Part shown: one piece after another, positions 58,973-64,000 of the stretch
Layout: every line of letters starts with the position of its first letter
Position numbering within the stretch: position 1 is the stretch's first letter
Assembly: GCA_013213785.1 (NCBI GenBank)
Contig: JABSPZ010000007.1
Location: forward strand, 186,001 to 250,000
Source: Henriciella sp.
GTDB taxonomy: Bacteria; Pseudomonadota; Alphaproteobacteria; Caulobacterales; Hyphomonadaceae
Reading direction: 5' to 3'
Length of the DNA stretch: 64,000 nucleotides
Position numbers and translations under genes: made by a program
The notes under the pieces: model-generated
Seen by the model: the letters and a program-made list of their open reading frames with translations, nothing else
Told to the model about the DNA's origin: nothing
Databases searched by the model: none

Positions 58973-58987
58973 TTAAGTCCGAGTTAA
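58973..58987. promoter_or_regulatory. CtrA-type box upstream of divL
   Basis: Perfect TTAA-N7-TTAA (spacer GTCCGAG), 76-90 bases before the divL ATG, with a further TTAACC at 58951. Confidence 0.7.
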
Positions 58988-59354
58988 CAAGCCGTTTACG
59001 AACAGCGGTTTGCCCCGACAGGTCCGCACCTTGTAAATTACTGAAATATCACAAGCATCTGACGCATGTCGTTCCATCCCGCGTCCATTTCTTGGGCTAC
59101 TCTCCATGTCGCGTCCACCTCACGTCCAAAATACATTTATAGATGAAAATTCAGCCACCTCTCAGTCACATAAATTTTTCGTAATGATACCTCAAGCATC
59201 TCACTTTGCCTATCCACTAGAGCTTTTCGTCGATTTTCCCGACATTTTACTGGTTGAATAATACGCTTTATGCATTGTATTTTATAGATGATATTTCTGC
59301 GGTTTTTGAACGAACGCAGCTGCTAATCAGACGATTGAAAGGAAATCAGTAAAT
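58988..59354. other. Intergenic region, AT-rich
   Basis: Between divL and the XRE gene. It holds short direct repeats: TTTATAGATGA at about 59137 and 59281, and GCGTCCA at about 59083 and 59109. These could be operators for the XRE gene. No gene found. Confidence 0.4.
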
Positions 59355-59786
59355 ATGTCCCGAGGATCCGCCGGAAGACCACAGAAAACAATCAAGACCG
59401 GCGAGACATTCGCGCTGGCAGAGTGGTTCAACAAGAATGTTGATCACCTAACTGATCTCACAAATGAAGAATTGGCGGCGAAGCTGGGATACACGCGTCC
59501 GAACATCATCAGCATGTGGAGAACTGGTCGAACAAAGATTCCGCTGGATCGACTAGCCCCGCTTTGCGATGCGCTGAACGTCGATCTGTCATACCTGCTT
59601 CCCTTGTGGATCGAACAGTATGGCGGTGCCGAAGCAAACGCGCGTGTCTTGAAGGTTTTGCGGAATACGGTGTCTGAATCAGAAATGGCGTTGGTCGAAA
59701 CGGCGAGACAGATAACCGCCGGTCGCAACTTTACGCTCAAACCCAATGCACTTGAGAAGCTCAGAGAGGTTGTTGAGAAAGATTAG
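59355..59786 (+). CDS. XRE-family helix-turn-helix protein
   Basis: 143 residues. Helix-turn-helix in LTNEELAAKLGYTRPNIISM with WRTGRTKIPLDRLAPLCDAL; a C-terminal helix follows. No toxin or phage neighbour is apparent and the target is unknown. AGGAAA precedes the ATG. The basic, Gly-rich N-terminus (SRGSAGRPQKTIKTG) resembles an AT-hook-like tail. Confidence 0.8.
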   Translation: MSRGSAGRPQKTIKTGETFALAEWFNKNVDHLTDLTNEELAAKLGYTRPNIISMWRTGRTKIPLDRLAPLCDALNVDLSYLLPLWIEQYGGAEANARVLKVLRNTVSESEMALVETARQITAGRNFTLKPNALEKLREVVEKD

Positions 59787-60247
59787 CCGATGACCAATCC
59801 TGAAAGCTCAAACGTTTAGCTGATTAGTTAGCGAGAGTGGAATCCCTTCCTCTCCGCCACTCACAGCATTCAACCCAAAAATTCTATATTTACAACGTTT
59901 TAGCAAGATTGAATTTTTGAATGTAGGACATCAGTCGACGCAATTGTAGGACACAATCGTCTCGCGCTATTTGGTTCAATGCGATGGTTTTCCCGGCCGA
60001 GTATCAAACTGGATCGCACTCAAAAGCAAGGTTGAGCTTAGTGTCTGCTTTCGGCGTCAAAGCGGACTTTAGCTCAGCGACTTAAAACGCCCTGAAACGG
60101 ACTCTCATCAATGCGAATTGAATGAGGAGATAGCACTTTTCTCATGTTTCGTAATGTCATGACACGAAAGTCTGCATGCATTGGAAGATTTCACTTGGCT
60201 AAGAATAGTAAAAAGCTGGATAGTAGTGTTCTGACAGGGAGGTCCCA
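59787..60247. other. Intergenic region with repeated TGTAGGACA
   Basis: AT-rich. TGTAGGACA occurs at 59922-59930 and 59945-59953; the second is the centre of the palindrome ATTGTAGGACACAAT. A CTTAAAACGCCC motif lies at about 60081. No convincing gene was found. Confidence 0.4.
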
Positions 60248-61060
60248 TTGCCGTCTACCAAGTGGTCTAAGAAGACAGAAAAAATCGAGGTGCGTTTGCC
60301 CCCCGAAACCAAATCTGACTTTCTGGAAACTTGCAAACAAAGAGGCGAATCCGCGTCTTCTGTGATCCGTGGATTTGTCGACAACTACATTCAACAACTC
60401 TATGTCGAGAAGTGGCGTTCGCCAACGGAGCTCGTTCGAAACTTACCCTGGTGGTCCAAGTTCGGTTCGATCGGCGCCATCGTCGCGGCGATCTTTGCCG
60501 TCGTTGTTTTGCCAACGCAGGCGATGAGCGAAATACCTTGGAAGAATAGGTTTGAATCCAAAGATCGAGATAATAATGGCGTAATCGAACCGGCGGAGCT
60601 CATTGTCGCGCTGAGCCCTGATCTCGCAGAACAGTTCTCCGATAGTGAAGTGAGAAAGCAAGAGCGAGGAATGACTACTGCGAATTATCGAGAATTCTTG
60701 GAAATGGACGGCAACGGCGATTTCAAAGTTTCGAAATCGGAATTTCGAGCATACTTGATAGAGAAAGAAACCGAGGTCTTTCAGTCATTTGATTTAAACT
60801 CAGATGGTTATCTGGATTTCGAAGAATTGCTTCTGCCGGTAGGTGAAAAAGCAAAAAGCCGTCGCACAATGTTAATTGGGTTTTCTCATTCTCGGTTTGG
60901 ATTTGGCTCTAGGTCGAAAGCCGGCTCTTCGCGCAACGACTGTTTCAAACCGTGGCTCGACAGCGACGTCAAAAACACATGGAATTTGGCACCCGTTTTT
61001 GCAACTATGGATAACGATGGAAACTGTAGGGTTACATTGACCGAGTTCGCCAGCTTCTAG
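60248..61060 (+). CDS. RHH-transmembrane-EF-hand protein, possible calcium-sensing regulator
   Basis: 270 residues, TTG start with GGGAGGT 4 bases upstream. N-terminal ribbon-helix-helix-like segment (about 11-48: KIEVRLPPETKSDFLETCKQ then SASSVIRGFVDNYI), one membrane helix (about 72-90) and an EF-hand region. Loops at 106-117 (DRDNNGVIEPAE) and 182-193 (DLNSDGYLDFEE) are canonical; those at 154-165 and 255-266 lack the central Gly. The layout predicts a cytoplasmic DNA-binding head and a periplasmic calcium-binding tail, a ToxR-like arrangement. DNA binding is inferred; the RHH part could instead serve dimerisation. Confidence 0.75.
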   Translation: MPSTKWSKKTEKIEVRLPPETKSDFLETCKQRGESASSVIRGFVDNYIQQLYVEKWRSPTELVRNLPWWSKFGSIGAIVAAIFAVVVLPTQAMSEIPWKNRFESKDRDNNGVIEPAELIVALSPDLAEQFSDSEVRKQERGMTTANYREFLEMDGNGDFKVSKSEFRAYLIEKETEVFQSFDLNSDGYLDFEELLLPVGEKAKSRRTMLIGFSHSRFGFGSRSKAGSSRNDCFKPWLDSDVKNTWNLAPVFATMDNDGNCRVTLTEFASF

Positions 61061-61185
61061 ATCAACGAGGCTAAACTCCGATACGTAACCACCAAATTTG
61101 TAGAAATCTGAGCGTCCCAAATTCGCCCCACGAAGGACGCCTAAAACGCCTGACGTGGTTAGGCCCTGATCGTGACTATATCGGC

Positions 61186-62334
61186 TTATTCAACATCGAC
61201 TATTTTAGCGTGGGGAATTTTCGAAATAGGAGCGCAATTTAGCTCCAGACCAGCAAGCGAGCAGCCCACAACTGAATAGTCAGTTTCCGTTTGGATCATG
61301 AAGACCAGTTGATCCATTCCGTATGCAAGCCATATGCTGGTGCTTGTCATTTCAAACGGATTTACGGTTCTTAAAAGCGCTGAAAAGGGATAAAAATTGT
61401 CGCCATGAAAAAGCCCGCGAGCAAATGGGTCACTGCTCAAAAATGAATCTGAAACTCCCCCGGTTCCAAGAACAGATGCCAGATCAATCGTGCGATATCC
61501 TCGAACGCAACCGTCATCAATATTGAACTCAAACTCTATTGTTTTAGCTTTTCTCGAGCGGCCATTTACCGCTTTTGTCAAAGCTTGGTCCGTCGAAGAG
61601 ATTAGCAAAAAAAGCGCACGACTAAACACTCGTCCATTGGAAGTGGAAAACTCTATCGTTCCGCTTGCCATGAACCGGTCTATCTTATGGTCGCAAGAAT
61701 GCGCCATCTCAACATGCGGTCCATTGATGTCTACGATGACGAGAGTTCCCCCCAAGCTCCGTCGAGGGTCCCAAAATTCGAGTCCTACCTGGTCCGACGG
61801 GATATCTTTCAGGTAGACCGGATCATCTCGATACGTTTCAGCGAAAGTGACGAACATAGTATCATTGATGAGTTCGTTTCCCCGAAATTCGCGTTCTGGT
61901 GAATACAAATATCGCGTTTCATCAGATACCAGATTTATCAAACGAAAATAATCAACACCGCTCGGAGCATGCGCTGAGTAACCGACAACCGCGGTTTCTC
62001 CGGTTGAAGAAATAGAGTGGTCGGTAATGCGGTGTCGCTGATGCGGGCTTAGATACCTCTTCCCGCTGCCCTCTGCCAGGTTCAACACATAGAACGCACT
62101 TGAATCGGAAAACACCACCGATTTATGGTCCTCCGATAGTTGCATTTTTTGAGGTTTGTACTGAGTAGGCTCCGCCTCTTCCGCCGCCTCTTCATTGACA
62201 TTTATGATTGCATCATCCGGCAACACTTCTTGGCTTTGAGAACCCTGGTCTTCTTGCTGTGGATCAGAACAAGCAATCGCACTCAGGACCAAAAAGGTCG
62301 CCGATAGAACCCGAATTTCTTTCAAATTGCCCAC
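61186..62334 (-). CDS. Hypothetical lipoprotein, possible beta-propeller
   Basis: 382 residues, function unknown. Lipobox LSAIAC (Cys about residue 22), a Gln/Glu-rich linker, then a region with repeated short beta segments such as LSEDHKSVVFSDSSAFYVLN and DHSISSTGETAVVGYSAHAP, which recall WD-like propeller blades. It is probably anchored in the membrane facing the periplasm. GTG start at 62334; TTG at 62325 has a better-spaced AGGTGG. Stands alone. Confidence 0.6.
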   Translation of the reverse strand: MGNLKEIRVLSATFLVLSAIACSDPQQEDQGSQSQEVLPDDAIINVNEEAAEEAEPTQYKPQKMQLSEDHKSVVFSDSSAFYVLNLAEGSGKRYLSPHQRHRITDHSISSTGETAVVGYSAHAPSGVDYFRLINLVSDETRYLYSPEREFRGNELINDTMFVTFAETYRDDPVYLKDIPSDQVGLEFWDPRRSLGGTLVIVDINGPHVEMAHSCDHKIDRFMASGTIEFSTSNGRVFSRALFLLISSTDQALTKAVNGRSRKAKTIEFEFNIDDGCVRGYRTIDLASVLGTGGVSDSFLSSDPFARGLFHGDNFYPFSALLRTVNPFEMTSTSIWLAYGMDQLVFMIQTETDYSVVGCSLAGLELNCAPISKIPHAKIVDVE

Positions 62335-62593
62335 CTACGTGTCTATGTCGCGATTAAAACAAAGCTTATTGAGTTTGTAGTTGGCGAACAAGAACTCGTA
62401 TTTGGAGGAACTATTCGGATAAGAACGAGATTCTCAGTGGCTTAAACTCGCCCAAAACGGCCCCTGCACCAATGACGCAAAGCGCCCTAAGAAAGACGCC
62501 GACGTGGTTGGGATTGTCTCTAGGTCTCTTGGAGACCTCTTTCAGCGTCAGAGTTTCAGATTCGATTTGGTTCCATTTCGCAGCTAATTCACC
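62335..62593. other. Intergenic region
   Basis: Contains a CTTAAACTCGCCC motif at 62440 and a GACGTGGTTGGG block at about 62505, both similar to blocks in neighbouring gaps (see findings). No gene seen. Confidence 0.4.
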
Positions 62594-63460
62594 TCAGAAT
62601 TCGATCCACATCTCGTTATCGTAACCATCGATCAGCAGAACCGCCTCAGAAAGAACATCGAAGCCGATGATGGCGCGCGAATCCATTGGAAATCTTAGCG
62701 CGTCTCCGCTCAAGACATTTTTGGTTGGAACCGTGATTTCAGAAAATGAAACTTCTATGGCTCCATACAACGCTCCCGTCTGCGTTTCCTTCAAGGAATG
62801 CCTTCTCACCGTTTGGATTGCCTCAGCGCCTGGACTTAAAAGCTCAGGTTGAATCGTGGTCAATGAAGACCCCGTATCCAAGAAAACTCTGACTCTTTCT
62901 GTGATGCCGACGTCAGCCCAGGTGTAATAACCTTCTGGCAAATAGACTTTTTCCGTGGAGTTTGGAAACGACGGAAACTGGCACGATTCCGAAATGGGTT
63001 TTTCCCAAGTATGGATCGTTTTATCTCGGAAATTGAAAACGCCGCAGCGTTTGAGAGACAACAGACGAGGATCAATCACTCCGTCTAAGTCTAGCAGTTC
63101 TAGGATTGGTAGAGTAACGACAGAGATTCGTTTAGCACGTCCGATAAATCTGCCATTTTCAAGCTCAAAGGTTAGATCAACTGCATCAATAGATGTGTTG
63201 TCGCTTTCAAATACCTCCAAATCAAACCCAGCATCTTCAGCGCTATCCGCATTCAGCAATAACTCATCTGCGCCCGTATCGAGCGCGAGTTGCATTGGAA
63301 CCCCATCAATCAACAGGAGGATGGACGGAACGCGCGTCAGGTTCGGGTTTTCTGGCGTCGAAGCGATGATGATTTCCGCTTCCGGTAAAGCAATTTTTGG
63401 CTGATTGCAGCCAGTTACTAATGTCATGCAAGCTGACACGGCTAAAACGAAAATTTTCAT
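62594..63460 (-). CDS. Lipoprotein with two retropepsin-like DTG motifs
   Basis: 288 residues. Lipobox LVTGC (Cys about residue 18). Two aspartic-protease active-site motifs are visible: LALDTGADELLL (Asp about 61) and VFLDTGSSLTTI (Asp about 195), each followed by a beta region; the second lobe ends with AIIGFDVLSEAVLLID. This suggests a bilobal, pepsin-like enzyme made of two retropepsin-type halves in one chain, tethered in the cell envelope. Substrate unknown; activity is inferred from the paired motifs. Confidence 0.75.
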   Translation of the reverse strand: MKIFVLAVSACMTLVTGCNQPKIALPEAEIIIASTPENPNLTRVPSILLLIDGVPMQLALDTGADELLLNADSAEDAGFDLEVFESDNTSIDAVDLTFELENGRFIGRAKRISVVTLPILELLDLDGVIDPRLLSLKRCGVFNFRDKTIHTWEKPISESCQFPSFPNSTEKVYLPEGYYTWADVGITERVRVFLDTGSSLTTIQPELLSPGAEAIQTVRRHSLKETQTGALYGAIEVSFSEITVPTKNVLSGDALRFPMDSRAIIGFDVLSEAVLLIDGYDNEMWIEF

Positions 63461-63647
63461 GTTTTTTGCTCAACGCCTTCGACCAATGGTTGGACAAGCA
63501 TCGAATAAATGCTTCGCTTTTGTTGGCATAATCTAAATTTCAATTCACCAGAAACGGAAGCTAACGGCTTAAAATCGCCCCAACTAGGTCATTCATTCAC
63601 GAGTGTTCGGAAGTTGATTTATCTCCGAAATTTCGTATTTGGTACTC

Positions 63648-63959
63648 ATGAGCAAAGAGAAAAACCCGATTGAGTTTGGTGCCAATGGAGCTGTCCTGAA
63701 TAGTGGAAGTATTTCCGACGAATTAGCAAAAGAGTATATAAAACCCCGCAACCATTGGTCGGATGCACTACTTTTCAAACCTGCTAAATGGCCGCCAAGC
63801 GCGTTGGTTCTCGCACTTGGTGCAGCAATTCTTCTGGGTATGAGACTTTCTATAGATGGCGAGTCGCATGTCTCTCGGTGGTTGGAGGCTGGATCACTAG
63901 TCCTAATCGTTACAGCAGGCTGGTGGCGAGTGATTTGGCAAGAGCACTTCGACAAATGA
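63648..63959 (+). CDS. Small membrane protein
   Basis: 103 residues from ATG 63648. Two membrane helices (about 50-66 and 80-96) after a soluble N-terminal part. Function unknown. A frame of similar length exists on the other strand but has no membrane pattern or ribosome site. Stands alone near the right edge. Confidence 0.5.
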   Translation: MSKEKNPIEFGANGAVLNSGSISDELAKEYIKPRNHWSDALLFKPAKWPPSALVLALGAAILLGMRLSIDGESHVSRWLEAGSLVLIVTAGWWRVIWQEHFDK

Positions 63960-64000
63960 AGCTTGCTTTCGAGGGGTGCTCGAATTCTATTAGTGTCCTA

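Noticed and set aside
63593-63955. 120-codon frame opposite the small membrane protein
   Set aside because: Lacks ribosome site and membrane or domain pattern; the plus-strand frame has two clear membrane helices.

Overview
The window looks like chromosome of a stalked or prosthecate alphaproteobacterium of the Caulobacterales, probably the Hyphomonadaceae. The basis is the combination of holdfast-anchor genes hfaA-hfaB-hfaD, a DivL-type kinase with tyrosine at the phospho-acceptor position, the Caulobacter-type flagellar genes cheL, flbY and flbE, candidate CtrA boxes, and an alphaproteobacterial rRNA operon (16S-Ile-Ala-23S-5S-fMet). The genus is inferred from gene content only; no database was searched.

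Layout. (1) 1-22.5 kb: a flagellar supercluster. It holds a flagellin cut by the left edge, flbY, cheL, fliK, flgD, a leftward operon fliM-motA-(572-aa exported protein)-flgF-flgG-flgA-flgH-fliL paralogue, a rightward block motB, flgE, flgK, flgL, flgI, a leftward operon fliF-flbE-fliN-fliP-fliG, and a rightward operon fliL-pflI-like-motE-like. flgB, flgC, fliE, fliQ, fliR, flhA and flhB are not here. (2) 22.6-25.2 kb: a small protein behind a candidate sigma-54 promoter, a GGDEF protein and a GT2 glycosyltransferase. (3) 25.4-36.3 kb: a type II secretion locus, gspG-H-J-K-L-M-C-D-I rightward and gspE-F leftward, flanked on both sides by paralogous sulfotransferase-like genes. Next to gspE is a lysine-free acidic exported protein with its own promoter and terminator, a plausible cargo or surface-layer protein. 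(4) 38.4-43.4 kb: methyltransferase, sulfotransferase-like and exostosin-like genes, then MAPEG, MDR reductase and LysR genes.

(5) 43.5-46.7 kb: a candidate small island. A short copy of the tRNA-fMet 3' end plus a terminator lies at one end and the intact tRNA-fMet at the other; between them are a conserved hypothetical gene, a small pseudogene and a hipBA module with two palindromic operators. (6) 46.7-52.7 kb: a leftward rRNA operon with an imperfect tandem repeat upstream, each copy carrying a promoter-like element. (7) 52.7-59 kb: a CBS-domain protein, hfaABD behind a good sigma-54 promoter match, dodecin, and a divL-like gene with a full CtrA-type box upstream. (8) 59.3-64 kb: loosely packed orphan genes: an XRE regulator, an unusual RHH-transmembrane-EF-hand protein, two lipoproteins (one with two DTG aspartic-protease motifs) and a small membrane protein.

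Taken together, the window carries most of the motor and adhesion parts of a swarmer/stalked lifestyle plus a secretion locus with linked carbohydrate- and sulfate-transfer functions. The most novel-looking items are the RHH-TM-EF-hand protein, the lysine-free surface protein beside the secretion locus, the sigma-54 promoter on hfaABD and the split tRNA-fMet/terminator around hipBA.
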